A stretch of DNA of 64,000 nt from Rhodomicrobium sp. R_RK_3 (GTDB taxonomy: Bacteria; Pseudomonadota; Alphaproteobacteria; Rhizobiales; Rhodomicrobiaceae). The notes beneath the pieces were generated by a model. That model was not told the DNA's origin. It ran no database searches and saw nothing but the letters and a program-made list of their open reading frames with translations. The DNA lies in assembly GCF_002198715.1 (NCBI RefSeq), contig NZ_MWLK01000021.1, positions 1 through 64,000 on the forward strand, in the 5' to 3' direction. Positions 36,628-45,080 of the stretch are shown here, piece after piece. The translations under genes and the position numbers were made by a program. Position 1 is the stretch's first letter, and each line of letters begins with the position of its first letter.

Positions 36628-37743
36628 GTGGCCAGCAACCAAGACAGCCTGATGGCGGAGCTCAGGTCCATCCGCCATGCCTTGGCGGAGGCGGCGGGGG
36701 GCAAGCCGTCGGCCCTGCTCGGTCCCGTGCGCCGCGCGCTCGACCGGCTGGAGCGCTGCCTCGCCCGGCCGCTGCGGATGGCGGTGCTGGGCGAGGAGAA
36801 TGCCGGCAAGAGCCTGCTTATCAACTATCTGCTGAAGCATCAGGTGCTCCCTTCGGGCGCTTTTGCTGGGGAAGGCAACCAGTTGCTGATCCGCTACGCC
36901 GCCGAACCCGCCGTCCATGCGGTCAGCCCCGATGGCAGCCGCAACCGGCTGACCTCGAAAGCCTTCGGCCGCCTGATCAAGCCCGAGACGGTGGTCGCGC
37001 GCGCCATGAGCGCCAGCGTGATCTACGACGCCGCGACGGCGGGCCGCTCCGGCCCGCGCGCGCCGATGATCGGTCCGGGCGATCTGGTGGGCGCGCCCCG
37101 CAAGACGCCGCAAGCGCCGATGCGTCTGATCGAGATCGGGCTGCCGCTCGATTTTCTGCGCCATCTCGAAATCGTCGAGGTGCGGGCGAGCCCGGATGGC
37201 GCATTGACCAGCCCGTCACGCCGCGCCTTCCGCAAGGTCGATTTCAGCATCTGGTGCACGCTGGCGACGCAGGCCTGGAAGGAAACCGAAGCGGCCGCCT
37301 TCCGGCGTATCGCGGCGGCGAACCGCAAATCGGCGTTGATGCTGGTGACCTACAAGGACGCCGTGCGGCGCGGCCGCGACGAGGAAAAGATCATCGCCCG
37401 ACTGCGCCACGCCGGCGGCAAGCTGTTCGACAATGTCGTGCTGGTGTCGCTGCGGGATGCGCTGCAATCGCTGCTCTCCCCGGACGCGGACGATGCCCGG
37501 CGGCTCTTTGCCGACAGCAATATCGAGGCGGCCGAGACGGCGATCCGCGCCTTGGCCGACGGCCGCCAGCAGCGGCGCTACCGCAAGGCGGCGGGTCTGT
37601 TGCGCCACGCGGCCGAGCGGCTCGCATCGCATGCCCGGCAGGCGGGCGGCGCGGGTCTGGACACGGCGGCGCGGCTCAACCGGCTGGCGGCGGAGTTTCT
37701 TGACGCCTCGCCGTCGTTGTCGCTGGCCGAGCGGGCGGCGTGA
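36628..37743 (+). CDS. Second, degenerate dynamin-associated GTPase-like protein
   Basis: 371 residues, GTG start with AGGAG 10 nt upstream, 13 bp after the dynamin gene. P-loop GEENAGKSLLIN near residues 54-65 and a TYKDA element at about 240 that resembles G4. At the expected DxxG site the sequence is VEVRASPDGAL, so the switch II motif is not canonical. The C-terminal 100 residues are Arg/Ala-rich and helical. Probably a partner subunit of the upstream GTPase, as dynamins often work in pairs; GTP hydrolysis is doubtful. Confidence 0.75.
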   Translation: MASNQDSLMAELRSIRHALAEAAGGKPSALLGPVRRALDRLERCLARPLRMAVLGEENAGKSLLINYLLKHQVLPSGAFAGEGNQLLIRYAAEPAVHAVSPDGSRNRLTSKAFGRLIKPETVVARAMSASVIYDAATAGRSGPRAPMIGPGDLVGAPRKTPQAPMRLIEIGLPLDFLRHLEIVEVRASPDGALTSPSRRAFRKVDFSIWCTLATQAWKETEAAAFRRIAAANRKSALMLVTYKDAVRRGRDEEKIIARLRHAGGKLFDNVVLVSLRDALQSLLSPDADDARRLFADSNIEAAETAIRALADGRQQRRYRKAAGLLRHAAERLASHARQAGGAGLDTAARLNRLAAEFLDASPSLSLAERAA

Positions 37744-37801
37744 CCGGCGATGAGCGCCCTTTCTGACATGCGTCCTGTAGCCGGAAGGAGCCAGCCGAGC
37801 C

Positions 37802-38215
37802 TTGGCCAAGCTGCCGATGATTGACCGTAAAAACCAGCTCTGCGCCAATTGCCGCTTCTACTGCCAGGACGGCGATTCCGAGAACCGGCTCTATTTCGAC
37901 GAAAAGAGCGGCGAGTGCCGGCGCAACCCGCCGCATGGCAATTTCTCCTGGTTCCGCACCCGCTCGCATCATTGGTGCGGCGAATGGGAGGCGCAGGGCG
38001 GCGGCGGCCGCGCGCGTTGGGCGCGGCTGTCGACCCATCCCAAGGACGACCGGCCGGTGCTGCTCTTCAAGAAGGGGAGCTTCTGCCGGCAGGGCGGCGT
38101 GATCGTCGGCTATTGGAATTCGGCCTTCGGCAAATGGCACGATGACGGCGACCGGCTGTTCGAATATAACGAATTCACCGGCTGGATGGAGCTGCCCGAG
38201 CCGCCTGATTCCTAG
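37802..38215 (+). CDS. Cys-rich putative metal-binding protein of the dynamin locus
   Basis: 137 residues; TTG start 11 nt after AAGGAG (ATG 37817 is a poorer alternative). The N-terminal half carries a C-x2-C-x4-C ... C ... HH-x-W-C pattern (CANCRFYC, ECRRNPPHGNFSW, SHHWCGEW) that could bind zinc or a cluster. The C-terminal half ends NEFTGWMELPEPP, similar to the DUF551-type tail seen in phage-related proteins. 58 bp after the GTPase-like gene, same strand. No function known. Confidence 0.7.
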   Translation: MAKLPMIDRKNQLCANCRFYCQDGDSENRLYFDEKSGECRRNPPHGNFSWFRTRSHHWCGEWEAQGGGGRARWARLSTHPKDDRPVLLFKKGSFCRQGGVIVGYWNSAFGKWHDDGDRLFEYNEFTGWMELPEPPDS

Positions 38216-38301
38216 AGCGGGTGTGGCTTGAGATCACAATGATCTCAGTCTTGCATTTGGAGGCGGGCTGACGAGCGGAAAACCGGTCCCACTCCCGCTC
38301 T
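38214..38301. repeat. Palindromic intergenic repeat (GAGCGGG type)
   Basis: Outer ends AGAGCGGGTGTGG and CCACTCCCGCTCT pair with one mismatch, and an inner TGAGATCACAATGATCTCA is a separate hairpin. Repeats of this shape with AAACCGGTCCCAC-like cores are widespread between genes in Hyphomicrobiales. Confidence 0.55.
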
Positions 38302-38325
38302 CATGACCGGAGCTGGGGAGGCCCC

Positions 38326-38829
38326 GTGAACCAGACCGTGCAATTCCTGTTCGCCGCGACTTTCGTCGTCAGCGTGATGTTCGCGATGGTCTCCGATTTC
38401 TCGCGGCTGCGCATTCCCAACAGCGTCTCGATCGTGCTGGTTGCCGCCTTCGCGGCCTATGCCCTGTTGGGCGGCGTTGCGCATATCTGGCTACATCTGA
38501 TGCTGGCAGGCGGGGTGTTCGCGCTGCTGTTCGGGTTCTTCGCGCTGGGCTGGCTCGGCGCGGGGGACGTGAAGTTCCTGAGCGCCCTGATGCTGTGGGC
38601 GGGACCGGGGCAGGGGGTCAGCTTCATCGTGCTGTTTGCGGTTTTCGGCGGCGCGCTGGCCATGTCGCTGCTCGCGCTGCGGCGGGCGCTGCCCTATTAT
38701 CCGATCCTCTCGGAATTGCCGGTGCTGAGCAAGTTCAGCCGTTGGGCGAGAAATGGGCTTTGCCCTTACGGAATCCCGATCGGGCTGGCGGCGCTCTGCG
38801 TTGCGCCGGCGATTTTCGCGATTCATTGA
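38326..38829 (+). CDS. A24-family prepilin peptidase (CpaA-like)
   Basis: 167 residues, GTG start after GGGAGGCCCC. Integral membrane aspartyl protease that cleaves type IVb (Flp/Tad) prepilins. Both catalytic aspartates are visible: MVSDFSRLRIPNSV (near residue 24) and GWLGAGDVKFLSALMLW (near residue 83). Single-domain CpaA length, without the methylase domain. It is alone: no flp pilin or other tad genes lie in the window. Confidence 0.88.
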   Translation: MNQTVQFLFAATFVVSVMFAMVSDFSRLRIPNSVSIVLVAAFAAYALLGGVAHIWLHLMLAGGVFALLFGFFALGWLGAGDVKFLSALMLWAGPGQGVSFIVLFAVFGGALAMSLLALRRALPYYPILSELPVLSKFSRWARNGLCPYGIPIGLAALCVAPAIFAIH

Positions 38830-38839
38830 GATCCCGATT

Positions 38840-38951
38840 ATTGTCATCCCCGCGAAAGCGGGGATTCAGTAAAGGGCAAAGCCAGCCGGTAGGCAGCGCT
38901 AAGCCGCGATTGCTGCGGCGTACCGGATTCGCGCCTTCGCGGGAATGACGA
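38840..38951. repeat. Composite REP-like repeat, family C
   Basis: Two inverted units: TTGTCATCCCCGCGAAAGCG at 38840 and, reversed, TTCGCGCCTTCGCGGGAATGACG ending 38950 (the last bases given in part). The same unit occurs singly at 44148-44171. Confidence 0.65.
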
Positions 38952-38990
38952 GCGCGGGGAGCCGCAGGGAACCAGGCCCTTCTGCCGCCA

Positions 38991-40616
38991 CTACAACCCC
39001 CGCCCCACAATCAAATCGGCGGCGCGTTCGGCGATCATGATGGTGGGGGCGTTGGTATTGCCCCGGATCAAACTCGGCATCACCGAGGCGTCGACGACGC
39101 GCAAGCCTTCCGTGCCGATCACCTTCAGCTCCGGATCGACGACGGCGCCGGGATCGTCCGCGCGGCCCATGCGGCAGGTGCCGACCGGGTGATAGATGGT
39201 CTCGGCGCGGGCGCGGATGAAGGCGAGCAGTTCTGCATCCGACTGCATGTCCGGGCCGGGGTCGAGTTCGGGGCCGCGATAGGGGTCGAAGGCAGGCGCG
39301 GCGAGAATGCGCCGGCCGAGCCGCAAGCCCTCGATCATGATGCGCGCGTCGTCTTCATGGTCGAGATAGCGCGGGTTGATGGCCGGCGGCTTGACCGGAT
39401 CGGATGAGGCGAGCCGGATTTCGCCCCGGCTTTTCGGTTGCAGGCAGCAGGTATGCAGGCTGTAGCCATAGCCGAAGACGCGGCTGCGGCCATGATTTTC
39501 GATGCGCACCGGCAGGAAATGGAACTGCACCTCCGGCAGCGCCGCGTCCGGACGGACCCGGGCAAACCCGCCCGCCTCGGCGATGTTCGAGGTCAGGAAG
39601 CCGCGCTTGCGCAACGCGTAATTGAGCACGCCCCAGATCATGGCCGGCAGTGCCGAGACCGCGATGGCATAACCGGCGCGCGAGCGCGTGCTGTGCTGCA
39701 GGGTGGCGTCGAGATGGTCCTGCAAATTCTGGCCGACGCCGGGGCGGTCGGCGATGGGCGCGATGCCGAAATCCGTCAGATGCGCCGCCGGACCGATGCC
39801 GGACAGCATCAGCAGTTGCGGCGAGTTCACCGCCCCTCCGCAGAGCAGCACTTCGCGTTCCGCCTTGAGATGGAGCGTCTCGCCGCCGCGCGAGAGCCTG
39901 ACGCCCCGCGCCTTGCGCCCCTCGAACAGCACCGCTTCGGCAAAGCTCTCCGTCAGGATGGCGAGGTTCGAGCGTCCCGCCGCCGGGCGCAGATAGGCTC
40001 TGGCCGTCGAGCAGCGGCGGCCGGCCGTCTGCGTCACCTGATAGAGGCCGAGCCCGTCCTGGCGCTCGCCGTTGAAATCGGGGTTGGCGTGAAGCTGCAA
40101 CTCGCCGCCCGCCTCGGCGAAGGCGCGCGAAAGCGGGCTGACATGGCGCAGGTCGCTGACCGAGAGCGGGCCGCCAATGGCGTGATAATCGTCGGCGCCG
40201 CGCTCCTGGTCCTCGGAGCGCCGGAAATAGGGCAGCACCGATGCCCAGCCCCAGCCGGTCGCCCCCTGCTCGGCCCAGCCGTCATAATCCTCCGGCGCGC
40301 CGCGAATGTAGCACATGGCGTTGATCGAGCTGGAGCCGCCGAGGGTTTTGCCGCGCGGCCAGTGCAGCCGGCGGCCGCCGAGCTCGAGCTGCGGCGTCGT
40401 CTCGTAGGACCAGCTTATGCCCGGCACTTTCGACAGGCCGGCGAGCCCGAAGGGAACGTGCAGGAAGGTGTGCTTGTCTGGGGGCCCGGCCTCGATCAGG
40501 CAGACGCTGACGGCGGGGTCCGCGCTGAGGCGGCCGGCGAGCACCGCACCCGCCGATCCCGCGCCGACGATGATATAGTCGAAGGCGCTGCCGTCAGCGG
40601 CGGTTTGCGCGCCCAT
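38991..40616 (-). CDS. GMC-family FAD oxidoreductase (choline dehydrogenase-like)
   Basis: 541 residues. FAD-binding GAGSAGAVLAGRLS near residues 18-31, GMC signature GKTLGGSSSINAMCYIRG, second signature GGAVNSPQLLMLSGIGP, and the C-terminal catalytic His-Asn region YHPVGTCRMG...NTNAPTIMIAERAAD. Oxidises an alcohol substrate with FAD. Related to BetA, but there is no betaine-aldehyde dehydrogenase or BetI next to it, so choline is not assured. ATG 40616 overlaps the stop of a 44-residue ORF (TGATG), implying translational coupling. Confidence 0.9.
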   Translation of the reverse strand: MGAQTAADGSAFDYIIVGAGSAGAVLAGRLSADPAVSVCLIEAGPPDKHTFLHVPFGLAGLSKVPGISWSYETTPQLELGGRRLHWPRGKTLGGSSSINAMCYIRGAPEDYDGWAEQGATGWGWASVLPYFRRSEDQERGADDYHAIGGPLSVSDLRHVSPLSRAFAEAGGELQLHANPDFNGERQDGLGLYQVTQTAGRRCSTARAYLRPAAGRSNLAILTESFAEAVLFEGRKARGVRLSRGGETLHLKAEREVLLCGGAVNSPQLLMLSGIGPAAHLTDFGIAPIADRPGVGQNLQDHLDATLQHSTRSRAGYAIAVSALPAMIWGVLNYALRKRGFLTSNIAEAGGFARVRPDAALPEVQFHFLPVRIENHGRSRVFGYGYSLHTCCLQPKSRGEIRLASSDPVKPPAINPRYLDHEDDARIMIEGLRLGRRILAAPAFDPYRGPELDPGPDMQSDAELLAFIRARAETIYHPVGTCRMGRADDPGAVVDPELKVIGTEGLRVVDASVMPSLIRGNTNAPTIMIAERAADLIVGRGL

Positions 40617-40750
40617 CAGAAGGCCCTTTCCGACGGGAAGGCGGCCATCTGCGTCGTCAGCCGCCGCAGGTAGGACAGATGCTTGAAGCTGGCCCTGGCC
40701 CGCGCGCGCACCCGGTCGAGCTGAATGATAAGTTCGCCGTCCAATGGCAT
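40616..40750 (-). CDS. 44-residue helical protein coupled to the GMC oxidoreductase
   Basis: ATG 40750 follows a good GGAGGCGGCG ribosome site and the frame runs 44 codons to a TGA that overlaps the oxidoreductase ATG. The peptide (MPLDGELIIQLD...RARARASFKHLSYLRRL...SERAF) is amphipathic and basic. The oxidoreductase start has only a weak ribosome site of its own, so coupling is plausible. No family recognised; it may be a true small protein or a leader ORF. Confidence 0.55.
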   Translation of the reverse strand: MPLDGELIIQLDRVRARARASFKHLSYLRRLTTQMAAFPSERAF

Positions 40751-40897
40751 CGCCGCCTCCCCAGCCGCGTATTGAGCCAGAATGAGGCTGCAGCACCCGA
40801 ATGTCCAGCATGGCGCGGTGCGGGATCACCAAGAATGCCTGACGCGAATTCTTCGAATTGCTAGTCTCGTAGAACTGCAAAAGCGACAGGACAGGCA

Positions 40898-41689
40898 ATG
40901 AAAAACATGGATGGGAAGAGCGTCATCATAACCGGGGCGGGTACGGGGCTCGGCGCGGCGACCGCACTGGCGCTGGCCAAGCGCGGAGCGAATATCACGG
41001 TGAACTATGCCGCGAGCGCCGAAGCGGCCGCGGCGGTCGCCGAGGCCTGCCGCGCCGAGGGGGTGAAGGCGTTCGCGGTGAAAGGCAGCGTCGCCGATTT
41101 CGCCGATTGCGAGAGCGTCGTGGCGTCGGCGCGGGAAGCCTTCGGCGGCGTCGATGTGCTCATCAACAATGCCGGCATCACCAAATTCGCCGACCAGAAG
41201 GATCTCGACGCCCTCGAGGCGGAGGATTTCGAGCGCATCTACCGGGTGAATGTGATCGGCGCCTATCAGATGGTCCGCGCCGCCCGCAAGGCGCTCGACG
41301 CTTCGGGCGAGGGCGCCGTGGTCAACATCTCCTCGATCGCGGGCGTGATGGGGACGGGCTCGTCCTCCGCCTATGCCGCCTCCAAGGGCGCGCTGAACAC
41401 GCTGACGCTGTCGCTGGCCCGCTCGCTGGCGCCGCGGATCCGCGTCAATGCGGTTTGCCCCGGCTATATGGCGTCCGGCTGGTTCACCAAATGGGCGGGC
41501 GCCCAGGCCGACGGGGCCATCGCCCGCAATATCGAACAGACGACACCGCTGCAGCGCGCCTCGACGCCCGAGGATATCGCCGAGACGGTGGTGTATTTCG
41601 CCTCGCCTGCCTCGCGGCATGTCACCGGCGAGTTCATTATGATCGATGCGGGCCTGCATCTGGGCGCATCGCCCATAAAAGCGCGGTAG
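40898..41689 (+). CDS. SDR-family oxidoreductase (FabG-like)
   Basis: 263 residues. Complete classical SDR set: TGAGTGLG near residues 12-19, NNAG near 90, Ser in NISSIAG, Tyr/Lys in YAASKGAL, and the C-terminal PGYMASGWF and GEFIMIDAG. NADP preference is possible but not shown. Divergent from the GMC/small-ORF pair, and a perfect hairpin follows. Substrate unknown. Confidence 0.9.
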   Translation: MKNMDGKSVIITGAGTGLGAATALALAKRGANITVNYAASAEAAAAVAEACRAEGVKAFAVKGSVADFADCESVVASAREAFGGVDVLINNAGITKFADQKDLDALEAEDFERIYRVNVIGAYQMVRAARKALDASGEGAVVNISSIAGVMGTGSSSAYAASKGALNTLTLSLARSLAPRIRVNAVCPGYMASGWFTKWAGAQADGAIARNIEQTTPLQRASTPEDIAETVVYFASPASRHVTGEFIMIDAGLHLGASPIKAR

Positions 41690-41700
41690 GAGAGGCCGGG

Positions 41701-41722
41701 GGGCGTCCGAGTTCGGACGCCC
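41701..41722. terminator. Strong bidirectional stem-loop between convergent genes
   Basis: Perfect 10-bp arms GGGCGTCCGA / TCGGACGCCC with a 2-nt loop. It lies between the SDR (plus) and globin (minus) ends. No T-tract, so termination may be Rho-assisted. Confidence 0.55.
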
Positions 41723-41732
41723 TATGCCGCCA

Positions 41733-42263
41733 TCAATGCCGGTAAAGCGATTCCAGCGCCCGGGCGTCGGTCTCGATGCGGGCGGCTCCGGCCGTTTCGA
41801 GCTCGGCGGCGACCGGCGCCTCGCCGCGCATGACGCGGATCATCGAGTCGGAGATCATGTCGAAAGCGGCGGTCCAGGCGGCGGCGGTCGGCTCGTCGAA
41901 CTGGTCGCCAAGCTGCTCGGCGATGCTTGCCAGCAGCGCTTCCTTGCCGAGGCCAAAATCGTCGCTGCCGAGGCCGAGCTGGGCATGGTCGGCGACCAGC
42001 TCCGCGACGCCGGGAATGGCGATCTCGAGTTCGCGCGCGCCCGTGACGGGCATGGTCAGCAGCGAGCGGAGTTGCAGCTTGACGAATTCGCCAAGGAATT
42101 TCATCAGTTTGCGTTTGCTGGCCTCGAGGTCGGATTGCAGCGCCGGACGAATGTCCGGTGCCAATTCGCCAAGTTTTGCGTAAAAGGAGGTGCCGACCTG
42201 ATCGGCATAGGGCTCGATCAGGGCAAAGCTACGCTGGACGAGCCGGATCTGTCTGGGAGTCAT
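41733..42263 (-). CDS. Bacterial globin
   Basis: About 176 residues from ATG 42263 (MTPRQIRLVQRSF). Single-domain globin: helix A/B opening VQRSFALIEPYADQVGTSFYAKLGELAPDIRPAL, with the proximal (F8) His expected in ADHAQLGLGSDDFGLGKEALLASI. No reductase domain, so it is not a flavohaemoglobin. It may bind O2 or NO, or serve as a sensor. Weak ribosome site; the frame extends to 42335. Confidence 0.82.
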   Translation of the reverse strand: MTPRQIRLVQRSFALIEPYADQVGTSFYAKLGELAPDIRPALQSDLEASKRKLMKFLGEFVKLQLRSLLTMPVTGARELEIAIPGVAELVADHAQLGLGSDDFGLGKEALLASIAEQLGDQFDEPTAAAWTAAFDMISDSMIRVMRGEAPVAAELETAGAARIETDARALESLYRH

Positions 42264-42532
42264 CGAAACTACGGACTCATAACGAAATGGGTGATGTTTT
42301 AGCGTAGCGAAGGTGGGGATTTGCGAATAGGACAAACGGGTGACAGTCGGGGATAAATTCTGCCCGCTTGGGGCCCGCCGTAGTCTCCCTCATGCTTGGC
42401 TGGCCGGATTCCGGGAAGAAAACAGTCGCAATTCCGGAAAATGCTCTTAGGTAAGGTCTCGATGCTACCGCAAGCGCCAGGATTCGCGCCCGCGCGGCGC
42501 ATGATCCCCAAAAACAAGCCAGGAAGACGCCA

Positions 42533-44107
42533 GTGCTGAACACGCCCGCCATCACGAAGGATAAGCTCGTCGTCCGCCTCGCGCGCCTCTCGGACGTGCC
42601 CGCCATCGCCCGCCTCAGCGAGCGCACCTTCGTTGCGCCGCCCTGGGACTATGAGCGCGCGGTGCGCAGCCAGATCAACAATTTCCCCGAAGGCCAGTTC
42701 GTCGCCGAGCGCGGCGGCGAGATCGTCGGCCATTGCGCCACCTTCATCATCGACGGCGATATCGCGCTCAAGCCGCATAGCTGGGACGAGATCACCGGCG
42801 ACGGCATGGCCTCGCGCCACGATCCCAATGGCGATTACCTCTACGGCATGGGCGTGTGCGTCGACAGCCGTTTCCGGCGGCTGCGCATCGGCCAGCGCCT
42901 CTACAGCGCCCGCCGGCGGCTGTGCGAAGATTACAAGCTGAAAGGCATCGTCTTCGGAGGCCGGATGCCGGGCTACGCGCGCCGCCGGGCGGAATATCCG
43001 ACGCCCGAGGGCTATCTGGAGGCGGTGAAGGAGGGGCGGGTGCGCGACAGCGCCATACAGTTCCACCTCGCCGATGATTTCGAGACGATGGGCATCATCC
43101 GCAATTATGACGTCAGCGACCAGGAATCGCGCGGCTTTGCGGTGCATATGCTCTGGCGCAATCCGCTCGCCGACCAGACCCCCAGGGGCAAGGGCGAGAC
43201 GCTGCACATGTCGACCCAGGACAATGTCCGCGTCGTCACGGTGCAGTTCCAGATGCGCGGCATCAGCGCCAAGGAGCAATTCGCCCAGCAGGTGGAATAT
43301 TTCGTCGACGTCGCGTCCGATTACCGCGCCGATTTCGTAGTCTTCCCGGAACTGTTCACGCTGGAACTGCTGTCGCTGGAGGAAAAGGCGCTGTCGGCGA
43401 GCGAGTCGATCGAGCGGCTGTCGAGCTACACGGCCTGGTTCAAGGAGTTCTGCAGCAACCTGTCGGTCAGCTACAACATCAACATCATCGCCGGCTCGCA
43501 TCCGACCAAGGACGATGCGGGCGAAATGAAGAATGTCTGCTTCGTCTTCCTGCGCGACGGCTCGATCCACGCGCAGGAGAAGATCCACCCGACGCCGAAC
43601 GAGGCCTACTGGTGGAACCTGAAGGGTGGCAATACGCTGAATGCCATCAACACCGATTGCGGGCCCATCGGCGTGCTGATCTGCTACGACGCGGAGTTCC
43701 CGGAACTGGCCCGGCATCTGGTCGACCAGGGGGCGATGATCCTGTTCGTGCCGTTCTGCACCGACGAGCAGCGTGGCTATCTGCGCGTGCGCTATTGCGG
43801 ACATGCCCGCGCCATCGAGAACCAGTGCTACGTCGTGTTATCGGGCGTGGTCGGCAATCTGCCCAATGTCGAGAACATGGACATCCACTACGCCCAGAGC
43901 TGCATCATCACGCCGTGCGACTTCGCCTTTGCGCGCGACGGCGTGGCGGCCGATACGGGTGCCAATACCGAGACCATCGCGCTCGCCGATCTGCGCCTGG
44001 GCGATCTGCGAGTCGCCCGCGCCTCGGGCACGGTGCGCAACCTGAAGGATCGCCGCTTCGACCTCTACCGCGTCGCCTGGGGCCGCCGCGCCGCGACGAA
44101 GGTGTAG
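42533..44107 (+). CDS. GNAT acetyltransferase-nitrilase fusion protein
   Basis: 524 residues, GTG start 6 nt after AGGAAG. N-terminal GNAT domain (about 12-215; acetyl-CoA loop RFRRLRIGQRLY) joined to a carbon-nitrogen hydrolase domain (about 228-510). The nitrilase triad is intact: Glu in FPELF near 273, Lys in EKIHPT near 350, Cys in CYDAEFPE near 384. The fusion is a known bacterial family. The hydrolase would act on an amide or nitrile, and the GNAT part on an amine of the same substrate or product; the real substrate is not established. Confidence 0.9.
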   Translation: MLNTPAITKDKLVVRLARLSDVPAIARLSERTFVAPPWDYERAVRSQINNFPEGQFVAERGGEIVGHCATFIIDGDIALKPHSWDEITGDGMASRHDPNGDYLYGMGVCVDSRFRRLRIGQRLYSARRRLCEDYKLKGIVFGGRMPGYARRRAEYPTPEGYLEAVKEGRVRDSAIQFHLADDFETMGIIRNYDVSDQESRGFAVHMLWRNPLADQTPRGKGETLHMSTQDNVRVVTVQFQMRGISAKEQFAQQVEYFVDVASDYRADFVVFPELFTLELLSLEEKALSASESIERLSSYTAWFKEFCSNLSVSYNINIIAGSHPTKDDAGEMKNVCFVFLRDGSIHAQEKIHPTPNEAYWWNLKGGNTLNAINTDCGPIGVLICYDAEFPELARHLVDQGAMILFVPFCTDEQRGYLRVRYCGHARAIENQCYVVLSGVVGNLPNVENMDIHYAQSCIITPCDFAFARDGVAADTGANTETIALADLRLGDLRVARASGTVRNLKDRRFDLYRVAWGRRAATKV

Positions 44108-44147
44108 GGCGGGATCATTTAGACCTTAGGCGCAATGCACCCGATTC

Positions 44148-44171
44148 TTGTCATTCCCGCGAAGGCGGGAA
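44148..44171. repeat. REP-like repeat, family C, single unit
   Basis: TTGTCATTCCCGCGAAGGCG followed by GGAA, matching the units at 38840-38951. Short hairpin CCCGC-GAA-GGCGGG. Confidence 0.6.
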
Positions 44172-44235
44172 CGACACCACAAGAGATGGCGGCGACCAAC
44201 CGCATCAAAACCAATCCTCTTCAGGCCGCAAAAAA

Positions 44236-44257
44236 GGGGCTCTTCCGAGCCCCTTTT
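44236..44257. terminator. Bidirectional rho-independent terminator
   Basis: GGGGCTC-TTCC-GAGCCCC stem with AAAAAA on the left and TTTT on the right. It serves the convergent GNAT-nitrilase (plus) and PRC-barrel (minus) genes. Confidence 0.85.
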
Positions 44258-44281
44258 CCGCAGTCCTCAGGCGCACGAATC

Positions 44282-44644
44282 TCAGGCCCAGTAAGGCTGG
44301 GTCTTGTAATGGCGGTGTACGCCTTCTTCCCAATTGCGGTCCATCCAGCTATCGTCGCTGAAGGTGGGAGCGTCGCGGAGTTGGGCTTCGGTGATGCCGG
44401 TGATGAAGCCGTCCAGCGTGGTGTCGTATTTCAACGCTTGCCACGGAACCGGATAATGGCTGTGCCCGAAACCGAGAAAGCCGCCGAAGCTGATGACCGC
44501 GTAAGTCACCTTGCCCGATACCTTGTCGATCATCAGATGGTCGATTTCACCGATTTCCTCCCGGTTGGGACTGAAAACCTTGGTGCCCTCGACATCTTCA
44601 CTCGAGATCAACTGGTGATTGGGGTGGACGGTTGCTTGTGCCAT
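44282..44644 (-). CDS. PRC-barrel domain protein
   Basis: 120 residues from ATG 44644 (MAQATVHPNHQLI). PRC-barrel: LISSEDVEGTKVFSPNREEIGEIDHLMIDKVSGKVTYAVISFGGFLGFGHSHYPVPWQALKYD region (residues about 12-75). Cytosolic, no signal peptide. PRC-barrel proteins of this short type are typical members of the general stress regulon. An exact EcfG promoter on the minus strand ends 37 nt upstream. Molecular function unknown. Confidence 0.85.
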   Translation of the reverse strand: MAQATVHPNHQLISSEDVEGTKVFSPNREEIGEIDHLMIDKVSGKVTYAVISFGGFLGFGHSHYPVPWQALKYDTTLDGFITGITEAQLRDAPTFSDDSWMDRNWEEGVHRHYKTQPYWA

Positions 44645-44680
44645 GGTGCTGTTTCCCGTGTTGTTGTGTTCTGGGAGTTC

Positions 44681-44706
44681 AACGCAAGGCTTGCCGCGCA
44701 AGTTCC
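44681..44706 (-). promoter_or_regulatory. EcfG-type promoter of the PRC-barrel gene
   Basis: On the minus strand GGAAC (44706-44702), 17-bp spacer, CGTT (44684-44681). Consensus match; predicted 5' leader about 30 nt. Confidence 0.8.
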
Positions 44707-44741
44707 TCTGTCGGGCGGCCGCCAACCACTTTCCATGGGCC

Positions 44742-44766
44742 GGAACTCGCAAGGTGACGGCGCGTT
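44742..44766 (+). promoter_or_regulatory. EcfG-type promoter of the ElaB-like gene
   Basis: GGAAC at 44742-44746, 16-bp spacer, CGTT at 44763-44766. Consensus match; predicted 5' leader about 30 nt. Confidence 0.8.
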
Positions 44767-44804
44767 ACGTCAAGGCAATTACACCCTCAGACAGGAGATG
44801 GAGA

Positions 44805-45023
44805 ATGAAGCGCGAAGACAATCTCTCCCAGACCGCCGCATACAAGGCCCAGGCGGCCGCCAACAACGCGCATGACAAGGCCGAGGACGCCGCGGGTTCC
44901 GTCCGCGAGGTCGCCCACAATTTCGGCAATGCGCTGGACGATTCGCTGGCCAAGCAGCCGATGACCACGCTGGCCCTCGCGATCGGCGTCGGGTTTATCC
45001 TCGGCGCGCTCTGGAAGGCATAA
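44805..45023 (+). CDS. ElaB/YqjD-like small membrane-anchored protein
   Basis: 72 residues from ATG 44805 (MKREDNLSQTAAYK), with AGGAG upstream. A helical, charged N-terminal part (about 1-50) is followed by a C-terminal anchor PMTTLALAIGVGFILGALWKA. This layout matches DUF883/ElaB-YqjD proteins that bind ribosomes or membranes under stress. An exact EcfG promoter is present, and a strong terminator follows 24 bp after the stop. Confidence 0.75.
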   Translation: MKREDNLSQTAAYKAQAAANNAHDKAEDAAGSVREVAHNFGNALDDSLAKQPMTTLALAIGVGFILGALWKA

Positions 45024-45046
45024 AAAAATAACGAGGCAAAGAAAAA

Positions 45047-45071
45047 GCCCGCCGGGAGGCGGGCCTTTTTT
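45047..45071. terminator. Bidirectional rho-independent terminator
   Basis: GCCCGCC-GGGA-GGCGGGC stem, AAAAA on the left and CTTTTTT on the right. It separates the ElaB-like gene (plus) from the single-TM gene (minus). Confidence 0.85.
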
Positions 45072-45080
45072 ATGCTTGAC

